Positions 48,459 to 57,166 of a DNA stretch of 64,000 nucleotides are shown one piece after another (within the stretch, counting starts at the first letter, position 1; the number at the start of each line of letters is the position of its first letter). The DNA is from an uncultured Pelagibacteraceae bacterium (lineage in GTDB: Bacteria; Pseudomonadota; Alphaproteobacteria; Pelagibacterales; Pelagibacteraceae). The notes below the pieces were generated by a model. That model ran no database searches, was not told the DNA's origin, and saw nothing but the letters and a program-made list of their open reading frames with translations. Location: NCBI GenBank assembly GCA_902610655.1, contig CACLWL010000002.1, positions 1-64,000 of the forward strand, in the 5' to 3' direction. Both the position numbers and the translations under genes were made by a program.

Positions 48459-48794
48459 TTACTTTGACCACCATACAGAATACCCATTAGGCGCAATTAT
48501 AACTGGTATATGGTATTTCTTTTTCGGATTTTTCATATTAAACTTAATTAAAATATCTGAAACATTAGTTTTTTTTTTGTAATATTTCTCCAAATTAAAA
48601 ATAAGTTCATATTTTAATAAACAATCCTTTTTTGATAGGGAAAATTCTTTAGATACTCTACCATTTTTATCTGTTTTAGATTGATAGATTTTATTTCTTT
48701 TACCATTTTTTTTTATCTGATTAATAATTACTCTAACTCCTGAAGCGTGAGAACCATCTGTTGAACTCAACAAGTGTGATGATACTATTGCCAT
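48459..48794 (-). CDS. 5-hydroxyisourate hydrolase/transthyretin-like protein
   Basis: SSHLLSSTDGSHASGVRV, KTDKNGRVSKEF, YHIPVIIAP; no C-terminal YRGS. Confidence 0.75.
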   Translation of the reverse strand: MAIVSSHLLSSTDGSHASGVRVIINQIKKNGKRNKIYQSKTDKNGRVSKEFSLSKKDCLLKYELIFNLEKYYKKKTNVSDILIKFNMKNPKKKYHIPVIIAPNGYSVWWSK

Positions 48795-48797
48795 TAG

Positions 48798-50540
48798 TTA
48801 CTCAATTGATGCTTTATCTCTTTTATTACTTACGGCAGCCACAATAGGGCTAATAACCCCTTTAGCTTTAACATTCACACATGCAGTTTTTCCGCTTTCT
48901 AAAGCTCTTTTGAGTGCAGGTGCCAACTCTTCTCTTTTTAGAACAAGTTCTCCATGACCTCCAAATCCTTCAAAAATTTTATGAAAAGGAATATCTCTAA
49001 AATCTGTTGCAAAATGTTTGCCACTTTCAAACAACCTTTCTTGTTGTTGAGAAATACAATCTAATCCTCCATTGTTATCAATTACAACTACTATGGGTTT
49101 ATTTTCTTGAAATGCTGCCTCAATTGATAAGCCTCCTGATAGAAAAGCTCCATCGCCACTAATTAAAACTACATTTGACTTAGGGTTAAGATTCTTTGCT
49201 GATAGTGCAAATGGAACACCTACGCCTAGCATACTAAATGTTCCAGGATGTAGTATACCTCCAAGCTTTTTCCCTTTATGGCCTGCAATATTAATCGCTA
49301 TTTCAGACCAAAAATGTGTGTTTCCACCATCAATTACTAACCAGTCTTTATCTTTCATTACTTCCTGCACATCCAAAGCTAATTGTAGTGGGTGTATCTT
49401 TCCGCCATTCTTTTTTGCCTCAGCAGTTTCTATCTCAAGATCTTTTAAAGATTTATCAATCCATTTCTTTTTTTCTGATAAATTTTGTTCAATCCATTTT
49501 TTATCTAAATTCCATTTATTATTTAATTTTAATTTATTTAAAGTATCTAAAAACACTCCAGGATCACATAACATATTAATATCTGCTGCTCTATTTAATT
49601 CAATTTCCTCGTGAGATCCATTTATACAAATAAGTTTTGTGGATTTTGGAAATAACGGGGGATTTCCAAAATTCATTTGGTTGTCAAGTCTTGTTCCAAC
49701 CATCAAAATTAAATCAGACTCATCAAAAGCAAATTTTGAGGGAGGGTACTGATGTATATCCGCGAGCCCCATATAAGATTCTGCTTCTTCTCCCAAAAGC
49801 TTTTGATGATATGGAACATTAAAAATTGGTATATTTAAATTTTGACCTGCGGCCTCTAATTTTTTTTCAGAACCAGACCACCAAACTCCATGTCCACCAA
49901 TTATCATGGGTTTTTTTGCATTTGAAGCTAATTCCAATACCTCACTCATTTGATTTGGATCTGGCCAAGCAATATTTTTTAATTTCTTTGATTGTGAAAA
50001 AGGTCTTTCATCCAATCCTGCATTTTCATGAAATGAAGAAAACATAATATCTACAGGTACACTTAAATGAACTGCTCCCGGGTAACCATTCGTAGCTATT
50101 AAATATGCTTTATCTATAAATTCACGAATTCTATTTCCATCAGTAATACTAGCGCTATATTTTGTTAATGGTTCAGCTATTTTAACATCATCAATCTCTT
50201 TAAATCCACCTGACCCTTGTCTTCTTAAACTGCTTGATCCAGTAATGAATATTACCGGAGATCTTTCCCCCCACGCCTCCATCATTGATGGAACTGCATT
50301 GGCAAATCCTTCTGGACCAACTAAACATACAGCAGGCTTTCTGGTTATTCTTGTATGACCATCTGCAATGTGTCCTGCTATTTGTTCATGAGGACAATTA
50401 ATAACATCGATTTGACACTCCATTAATCCTTCTAATGCAGGATTACAGAAACCTCCTGAAAGTGTAAAAACATTTTCGATACCTTTGTCTCTCAAAGCTC
50501 TAGCGATTAAGGATCCACCTCTTATTTTTTTGTCTGACAT
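48798..50540 (-). CDS. Thiamine-pyrophosphate-dependent enzyme (acetolactate synthase family)
   Basis: GIENVFTLSGGFCNPALEGL, CPHEQIAGHIADGHTRI, GDGAFLSGGLSIEAAFQENKPIVVVIDNN; ATG at 50540. Confidence 0.88.
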   Translation of the reverse strand: MSDKKIRGGSLIARALRDKGIENVFTLSGGFCNPALEGLMECQIDVINCPHEQIAGHIADGHTRITRKPAVCLVGPEGFANAVPSMMEAWGERSPVIFITGSSSLRRQGSGGFKEIDDVKIAEPLTKYSASITDGNRIREFIDKAYLIATNGYPGAVHLSVPVDIMFSSFHENAGLDERPFSQSKKLKNIAWPDPNQMSEVLELASNAKKPMIIGGHGVWWSGSEKKLEAAGQNLNIPIFNVPYHQKLLGEEAESYMGLADIHQYPPSKFAFDESDLILMVGTRLDNQMNFGNPPLFPKSTKLICINGSHEEIELNRAADINMLCDPGVFLDTLNKLKLNNKWNLDKKWIEQNLSEKKKWIDKSLKDLEIETAEAKKNGGKIHPLQLALDVQEVMKDKDWLVIDGGNTHFWSEIAINIAGHKGKKLGGILHPGTFSMLGVGVPFALSAKNLNPKSNVVLISGDGAFLSGGLSIEAAFQENKPIVVVIDNNGGLDCISQQQERLFESGKHFATDFRDIPFHKIFEGFGGHGELVLKREELAPALKRALESGKTACVNVKAKGVISPIVAAVSNKRDKASIE

Positions 50541-50541
50541 T

Positions 50542-51699
50542 TTAATACTTAAACTCTCTAATAAATCTTTCTGCAATTATATCCGAAGATACGTCTTTTA
50601 TATCATTTAAACCTACTAATCCCAAGGTTGTACTAAGTTCTTCTTTAATAATATCAACTATTCTTCTAAGTCCTTTAGCACCGTCAGCACCTATTCCATA
50701 CATCAAAGGTCTTCCCACCATAGTAAAATCAGCTCCCAATCCTAATGCTCTAACAATGTCACTACCTCCTCTTATTCCACTATCAAATATTATTGGAAAA
50801 TCTTTACCTAAGGCATTTCTAATTAAAGGAAGCGCCTCTATAGAAGTAGTTGCACTATCTAATTGTCTCCCTCCATGATTAGATACTTGTATTGCATCAA
50901 CTCCTTCATCTTTGATTTTCGTAGCATCCTCTGGTGACATCACACCTTTTATTATTAATTTTCCTTTCCATTTTTCTCTTACTCTTTTAAGAGTATTCCA
51001 ATCTGTAGATCCTCTGCTTTCACTTCTAACAAATTTCTTTACCTTCTTAGATGTATGATAATTCATTGGTTTAGGTATTCCATACATCAATGTGCCTATT
51101 GACCAAAGAGGATGTGTTGCAAAGTCAAAAAATTGTTTGGGGCCTAGATTAAATGGAACAGTAAATCCATTCTTATTATCTTTAGCTCTTCTAAATTGTA
51201 TTGGTACATCAACAGTAAGAATTGCAACTTTATAACCCTTTTCATGAGCTCTATCTAAAAGCTCCATTAAGAATTCTTCATCTTGAAAATTATATAATTG
51301 CAACCAACAATTTCCTTGTGAAAGATCATACATTTTTTCTAAAGATGTGGACGACGCCATGGAAACACACATGGGTATATTGTTTGCCCTACACTCATCA
51401 GCTAGCATTTTATCTGCTCCTGGCCATGTTAAATTGCACATTCCCATCGGAGCAAAACCAAATGGTTGGTCATATTCAGACCCTAAAAAATTTTTTTTAA
51501 TCTTTCTTTTTTCAATATTTCTAAGTACTCTTGGTTGTAGTCTAATTTGATCTAGAGCTTTACTATTGCTTTCACATAATTTTTCATCTCCTGATGCGCC
51601 ATCAACAAAATCAAACATCATCTTGGGCATTCTTTTTTTAGCTAAACTACGAGCGTCTTCTACGCTATGAATTTTTTTGCTTGTTAAATTATTATTCAT
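50542..51699 (-). CDS. FMN-dependent alpha-hydroxy-acid dehydrogenase (lactate/glycolate/mandelate family)
   Basis: IKGVMSPEDA, VSNHGGRQLDSATTSIEALP, IIFDSGIRGGSDIVRALGLGADFTMVGRP. Confidence 0.92.
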   Translation of the reverse strand: MNNNLTSKKIHSVEDARSLAKKRMPKMMFDFVDGASGDEKLCESNSKALDQIRLQPRVLRNIEKRKIKKNFLGSEYDQPFGFAPMGMCNLTWPGADKMLADECRANNIPMCVSMASSTSLEKMYDLSQGNCWLQLYNFQDEEFLMELLDRAHEKGYKVAILTVDVPIQFRRAKDNKNGFTVPFNLGPKQFFDFATHPLWSIGTLMYGIPKPMNYHTSKKVKKFVRSESRGSTDWNTLKRVREKWKGKLIIKGVMSPEDATKIKDEGVDAIQVSNHGGRQLDSATTSIEALPLIRNALGKDFPIIFDSGIRGGSDIVRALGLGADFTMVGRPLMYGIGADGAKGLRRIVDIIKEELSTTLGLVGLNDIKDVSSDIIAERFIREFKY

Positions 51700-52387
51700 A
51701 AGTTTTTTTTATATGATCATTTAAGAGAATTCTATTATTTTTATTGATAAAATACGCAGATCTATTTTTTTTAGACGAACATACTGTGTTTGGTTTACCA
51801 TTAATAAAAAGCACTGCAGCTTCATCATCTATAGCAATTCCAGAAGGTATTTTTTTATTTTTGATGTTCAATTCAAATTCAGTTAATCGATTTTTTTTAG
51901 ATGCGTGAGGTGTGCAGCTTCCTGAGATAAAGTTCATTCCTTTTAGAGGCTTATATCCGCTTCCTAAAGAGTCGGTTAATATCCATTCAAACCAACACAC
52001 AGCGCCAGCACTTACACCTGATAAAATGATACCCGCATTATAAGCATCTTTGAAATTTTTATATAATTTATGTCTTTGCCATAAGTTAAGCATAAAATAA
52101 GTATCTCCTCCTCCAACATAAATTATATCCTTATCCTTAATCCAATCCGAAAAACCCACTACTTTTGAACAAAGCTCAAAATGAGATAGTTCTAAATCAT
52201 ATTTCTTTAATTCTTTATAGAATAATTTAATTTTATTAGGGTTATCTTTACTTGCTGTCGGTAAAAAGCCGAATTTAATATTTCTTTTTATTTTTTGATT
52301 AATTACAAACTCATCTAAAATTTTATCAGACTGATGAGTAAACCCACCACCCCCAATAGATATAATTTTTTTTTCGACTCTTTTCAT
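51692..52387 (-). CDS. Peptidase E-like (S51 family)
   Basis: IYVGGGDTYFMLNLW; GVSAGAVCWFEW nucleophile elbow. Confidence 0.82.
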   Translation of the reverse strand: MKRVEKKIISIGGGGFTHQSDKILDEFVINQKIKRNIKFGFLPTASKDNPNKIKLFYKELKKYDLELSHFELCSKVVGFSDWIKDKDIIYVGGGDTYFMLNLWQRHKLYKNFKDAYNAGIILSGVSAGAVCWFEWILTDSLGSGYKPLKGMNFISGSCTPHASKKNRLTEFELNIKNKKIPSGIAIDDEAAVLFINGKPNTVCSSKKNRSAYFINKNNRILLNDHIKKTYE

Positions 52388-52396
52388 TTAAGAAAT

Positions 52397-53623
52397 TTAA
52401 TTTTTATAAATTCCTGCCCAAGGTTCTGGTTTACTAGGTATATTTTTCGACAACCCACGAACTATCTCGTTTTTCTCATCGTACATTGGTAATTTACAAA
52501 TCTCACCTTTATATAGATTCCCATCTAAACACTTAACATCTATTACAGACCCTGGTCCAATATTATCATTGTTTAAATGAATTATTGCTACACCACAAAC
52601 CTGAAAAGGTGACCAGGTACTTGATGTAACTTTTCCGATCAATTTTTTTTCGATAAAAATGTTTTCACCTTTTAACGCTACACTTTCTTTAACTCTCAGC
52701 CCCCATGTTCTACATTTTTTCTCAACATTTGATAGTGCGTTTTTTCCAATAAAATCCTTTTTATCTAAATCTACAAATTTTCCAAGACCAACCGAGAAAG
52801 GATTTGTATTTTTATTAAAATCTTGTCCAGCTGAAAGAAGGCCTGCCTCTATTCTTCTACCTCTAAAGGATGGTGTAGCTGTTAAAATCATTCCCATTTT
52901 TTGTCCTTCAGAAAGAATTAAATCTCCAATTTTTTCAGTATTATTTTCAGGTCTAAAATATATTTCCCAGCCTAGTTCGTTGGTAAATCCAGTTCTACTA
53001 ATAATAACTTTTTCATTTAAAATTGTAACTTCCTTACAATCAAAATAATTCCATGTTTTTGCTGTATCCTTTTTTATTAATTTTGACAAAAGTTCCATAG
53101 ATTTAGGACCTTGAATTTGACTAATCCATACATTTGGATCAGATATTTCCACCTCATAACCTTCAGAGTTTGCTTTGTACCATGAAAAAAGATCTCCATC
53201 AGCTTGTGCAAACCAATATTTTTGATCTTCTAATCGTAAAAGAATTCCGTCTGTGATCATCCCACCATCATGGTAACATGCAAATTGGTAAGAACATCTT
53301 CCAACTTTTACTCTTGAAATGTTTCTTGGAAAAATTCTTTCTAAAAACTTTAATGAATCTGGACCAGATATCTCATATGGATATTCTCCAGTATGTCTTA
53401 AAATAATTTCCTTTCTTGTTTTCCAATACATTTCCTCAGGAGTAGCATTTGAGAGTTTTTCTAAAGTTAGTCTCCCTGCATAATGTGAATATTCTGGTTC
53501 ATAAGGCAGTTCTTGATATGTGAGAGGGTGAATTGGAAGAGTTCTTGCTAGCTCAACCTCATTACCACCATTCAATTTGGTTGGTTTAATAGAAAATCTG
53601 ACTTTTTTTAGCGTATCATGCAT
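52397..53623 (-). CDS. Second GCV_T-fold aminomethyltransferase-like protein
   Basis: VGRCSYQFACYHDGGMITDGILLRLEDQKYWFAQADGD; RRIEAGLLSAGQDFNKNTNPFSVGLGKFVDL. Confidence 0.8.
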   Translation of the reverse strand: MHDTLKKVRFSIKPTKLNGGNEVELARTLPIHPLTYQELPYEPEYSHYAGRLTLEKLSNATPEEMYWKTRKEIILRHTGEYPYEISGPDSLKFLERIFPRNISRVKVGRCSYQFACYHDGGMITDGILLRLEDQKYWFAQADGDLFSWYKANSEGYEVEISDPNVWISQIQGPKSMELLSKLIKKDTAKTWNYFDCKEVTILNEKVIISRTGFTNELGWEIYFRPENNTEKIGDLILSEGQKMGMILTATPSFRGRRIEAGLLSAGQDFNKNTNPFSVGLGKFVDLDKKDFIGKNALSNVEKKCRTWGLRVKESVALKGENIFIEKKLIGKVTSSTWSPFQVCGVAIIHLNNDNIGPGSVIDVKCLDGNLYKGEICKLPMYDEKNEIVRGLSKNIPSKPEPWAGIYKN

Positions 53624-53739
53624 TTTATTTACCTTAGATGATTATTAAACAACAAATGTCAATAAAACAATAAAGTTTTCTTTATTGATCTCGAAGTAAC
53701 GAATTGTTAACTTTATATTTTAAAAAGAGGGGTTAATTT

Positions 53740-55227
53740 ATGAAACAAATATACAAAGTGATATCATTTTCATTGATATCTTTAATGTTGTCTTTTTCAT
53801 TAGTAAATGCATCTAGCGGAGTTTTTAAATTATCGCATGATCTAGGCTTTGGAAAAGATACAAACCTTGATGCAATTACTAAAGGTCGTTTATTCCAAGT
53901 GGTTATAATGACACAAAATCGTTTAGTAAGAAAAGATTTAAAAGGAAAAGTTTCTGCATCATTAGCAACAAAATGGTCGGCGAACTCTGAAGCAACTGAA
54001 TGGACTTTCAACCTTCGTAAAGGGATTAAATTTCACGATGGTTCTGATTTTGATGCAGAGGATGTTAAATATTCATTAATGCGAGTTAAAGATCCAGATA
54101 TTGGATCTCCGGCTAAGAAAAGTATGAGCTCTGTTACTGATATTGAAGTAGTAGATTCACATACTGTAAAAATGAAATTAAATACTTCATTCGCAGATTT
54201 TCCATTATTATTAACTGATTACAGATTAAGAATGATACCTTCAGGCTCTGGGGATACCATTGGTAAAACTGGTATAGGTACTGGACCATTTAAAGTAGAT
54301 ACATTTGATCCAGAAGGAACAACTGTTCTTAAAGCAAATCCAGATTATTGGGAAGGCGCACCTGGCGTAGGTGAAGTGCATGTAATTGCTATACCTGATG
54401 GGGAAGCAAGAGTTCAAGCACTTCTTACTGGTCAGATTGATATGAATAGATATGTTCCATTTAGTCAGAAAAAAATTTTTGACGGTAATAAAAAATTTAA
54501 CGTTTCAGTAGTACCAACTGGGAACTGGAGAGGTATGGTTATGAGAACAGACACAGCTCCATTCGACAATCCAAAAGTAAGAAAAGCAGTTAGATTGGCG
54601 GTTGATAGACAAGAGCTTGTCGATTTAGTTATGGGAGGAGCAGCCACTGTATCTTGCGATACACCTGTTGCACCATCAGATCAATATCGTCTAAAAATGA
54701 AATGTCCTCAAGATATTAAGAAAGCTAAAAAACTTCTTAAAGAAGCTGGATATCCAGACGGTTTTGATATGGTAATACACGTATCAACTAAAGAACCTAC
54801 TTGGCCAACAATTGGTGAAGTATTACAACAGCAATTAGCTAAAGCAGGGATTAAAGCTGAAGTTAAAATGACACCTTCAAAAAGTTACTGGAAAGAAACT
54901 TGGATGAAAAAAGCAGTAGCAATGACTCGTTGGAATGAAAGACCAGCAGACAGTATTCTTCACGAAGCTTATCATAGTGGAGCAAAATGGAATGAGTCAT
55001 TTTTCAAAAATAGTGCATTCGATAAAAATTTATCTGATGCAAGAGGTGAATTGAACTTCGGTAAAAGAAAAAAAGCTTACCAAAATGCTCAAAAAACTTT
55101 ATGGGAAGAGTCTGGTACAATGATTCCTTATCACGTATCTAAACTTGTTATAACTTCATCTAGAGTTAAAAATTTAGATGATGTAGAAGTTTTTTCTGTG
55201 CGTTGGCATAAGCTAAAAGTAGACTAA
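53740..55227 (+). CDS. Peptide/opine-type ABC substrate-binding protein (SBP_bac_5/DppA family)
   Basis: Signal peptide; WTFNLRKGIKFHDGSDFDAEDVKYSLMRV; NPDYWEGAPGV. Confidence 0.9.
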   Translation: MKQIYKVISFSLISLMLSFSLVNASSGVFKLSHDLGFGKDTNLDAITKGRLFQVVIMTQNRLVRKDLKGKVSASLATKWSANSEATEWTFNLRKGIKFHDGSDFDAEDVKYSLMRVKDPDIGSPAKKSMSSVTDIEVVDSHTVKMKLNTSFADFPLLLTDYRLRMIPSGSGDTIGKTGIGTGPFKVDTFDPEGTTVLKANPDYWEGAPGVGEVHVIAIPDGEARVQALLTGQIDMNRYVPFSQKKIFDGNKKFNVSVVPTGNWRGMVMRTDTAPFDNPKVRKAVRLAVDRQELVDLVMGGAATVSCDTPVAPSDQYRLKMKCPQDIKKAKKLLKEAGYPDGFDMVIHVSTKEPTWPTIGEVLQQQLAKAGIKAEVKMTPSKSYWKETWMKKAVAMTRWNERPADSILHEAYHSGAKWNESFFKNSAFDKNLSDARGELNFGKRKKAYQNAQKTLWEESGTMIPYHVSKLVITSSRVKNLDDVEVFSVRWHKLKVD

Positions 55228-55240
55228 TACAAAAACTTTT

Positions 55241-55268
55241 TTTACAGGCCTTTAATTAGGCCTGTAAA
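55241..55268. promoter_or_regulatory. Perfect stem-loop downstream of the substrate-binding protein gene
   Basis: TTTACAGGCCT-TTAATT-AGGCCTGTAAA; no U-tract directly 3' on + strand. Confidence 0.7.
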
Positions 55269-55321
55269 ATCTAATTCATTTATTATAAATATATTTAAAT
55301 TAAATATTTATAATCATTATT

Positions 55322-56278
55322 ATGTTAATTTTAGTTTTAAAAAGAATTCTTCTTGGATTGATAACTTTATTTATTGTCTCATTAATTACTTTTGTTGGTG
55401 TTGAGGTTTTACCAGGTGATGCGTGTACAACTTATCTTGAACGAGAGGCCTATGGTGCTGCTCTTGAGGCATGTTATAAAAGATTAGGATTGGATATCCC
55501 AGCTTATGAAAGATATGTTAATTGGGCAGTAGGTGTAATCCAAGGTGATTTTGGTTATTCATTGAGTGGGGAAATGAAAATAAATGATGTGTTAGGCCCA
55601 AGAGTAAAAAATTCATTAGTTTTGGCGTCAGCTTCAATTTTGATAGGAATTCCAATTGCTTTATTGTTGGGTATTATCACAGCATTATGGAGAGATAAAT
55701 TACCAGATATAATAATTTCGACTTTTACAATTTTTTCAATGACAATTCCTGAATTTATAAGTGCAACGTTATTAATATTAATTGTTGCAATTTGGTTAGA
55801 ATGGTTGCCAGGAATAGTTATAGTGCCAACAGGTGCTTCAATATCAGAATTGTTGCCAAATATAATTTTACCTGTAATTGCAATTTCAATGATTATGACT
55901 GCTCATATGGCCAGAATGGTAAGATCAAGCGTTATACAAGTTATGTCATCAGACTATGTTCAAATGGCAATACTCAAAGGTGTACCTTATTGGAAAATGG
56001 TATTTAAACATGTATTACCAAATGCATTATTGCCAGCAATTAATGTAGTTGCCTTAACAATTGCATGGTTATTAGGTGGAGTAGTTGTTACAGAAGTAGT
56101 ATTTAATTATCCTGGCTTAGGTCGACTAGTAATCGAGTCTATTTCAAATAGAGATTTACCAGTTGTGCAAGCTTTAGCAATTATTTTAGCTTCTATATAT
56201 GTCGTTATTAACCTGATAGCGGATTTATTAACTTTAATGTTAAATCCTAGATTAAAATCACTTCAAATTAAAAAATGA
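55322..56278 (+). CDS. ABC transporter permease (DppB family)
   Basis: VLKRILLGLITLFIVSLITFVGVEVLPGDAC; EAA region YVQMAILKGVPYWKMVFKHVLPNALLP. Confidence 0.88.
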   Translation: MLILVLKRILLGLITLFIVSLITFVGVEVLPGDACTTYLEREAYGAALEACYKRLGLDIPAYERYVNWAVGVIQGDFGYSLSGEMKINDVLGPRVKNSLVLASASILIGIPIALLLGIITALWRDKLPDIIISTFTIFSMTIPEFISATLLILIVAIWLEWLPGIVIVPTGASISELLPNIILPVIAISMIMTAHMARMVRSSVIQVMSSDYVQMAILKGVPYWKMVFKHVLPNALLPAINVVALTIAWLLGGVVVTEVVFNYPGLGRLVIESISNRDLPVVQALAIILASIYVVINLIADLLTLMLNPRLKSLQIKK

Positions 56279-57165
56279 ACTCAACTATTAAAGAAGAAAA
56301 ACCAAAAAATACTATTTCAAAAGTATTAGAAGTTATTTTAACCATGGTATCAAGACCATCAGGTTTAATTGGCTTAATAATTTTAATTTTTCATGTAACG
56401 CTTGCAATAACAAGCCCTTTGTATGTACCTCATGATTATAAAGCTATAGATCCATCTTTGATGTTACAACCACCATCTTCGGAATATTGGTTTGGAACAG
56501 ATAGCTTAGGTAGAGATGTTTTTACAAGAACCATACTAGGAGGTCGTACAGCTTTAACAGTTACTTTTTTTGGTTCTTTAATTGCCCTGTTGTGGGGAGG
56601 TGCAGTTGGTATTTTTTGTGGTTTAGTTGGAGGAAAAATTGATGATGTTGTTATGAGAATAATTGATGCGTTTTTATCTATTCCATGGATACTTGCTATG
56701 CTGTTAATAGTGTCTTTACTTGGCACATCCATAATAGTTTTAATTCCTGCTCTAGGATTCTTTTATGGAAAGGGAATTGTAAGAGTTGCAAGAGCGGCAA
56801 CACATGATGTAATCGCTAAGGATTTTATAGTTTCTGCAAGAGCTAGAGGTCATAGTAACTTTTCTATAATTTGGAATGAAATACTGCCTAATGTGAGAGA
56901 TGCGATTATGGTTGAGGGTGCAATGAGGTGGTCATGGATGTTGTTAGGTTTTAGCTCATTATCTTTTTTAGGTTTTGGTGTGAGTCCTCCAACTCCTGAT
57001 TGGGGTTTAATGATATCTAATGCAAGAGGATTAATGTCGTTTGCATATTGGTCAGTTCTTGCTCCAATATTTGGATTAAGTTCACTTATAATTGGTATTA
57101 ATTTAACAGCAGATGCCTTTGCAAAAGCTTTAGGCATTGATAGATCAACAAAAGCCCCAGTTTAA
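56275..57165 (+). CDS. ABC transporter permease (DppC family)
   Basis: FGTDSLGRDVFTRTILGGRTAL; ARGHSNFSIIWNEILPNV. Confidence 0.9.
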   Translation: MNSTIKEEKPKNTISKVLEVILTMVSRPSGLIGLIILIFHVTLAITSPLYVPHDYKAIDPSLMLQPPSSEYWFGTDSLGRDVFTRTILGGRTALTVTFFGSLIALLWGGAVGIFCGLVGGKIDDVVMRIIDAFLSIPWILAMLLIVSLLGTSIIVLIPALGFFYGKGIVRVARAATHDVIAKDFIVSARARGHSNFSIIWNEILPNVRDAIMVEGAMRWSWMLLGFSSLSFLGFGVSPPTPDWGLMISNARGLMSFAYWSVLAPIFGLSSLIIGINLTADAFAKALGIDRSTKAPV

Positions 57166-57166
57166 A

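Noticed and set aside
52659-53048. 129-aa + ORF
   Set aside because: Antisense to the second GCV_T gene; low-complexity composition.
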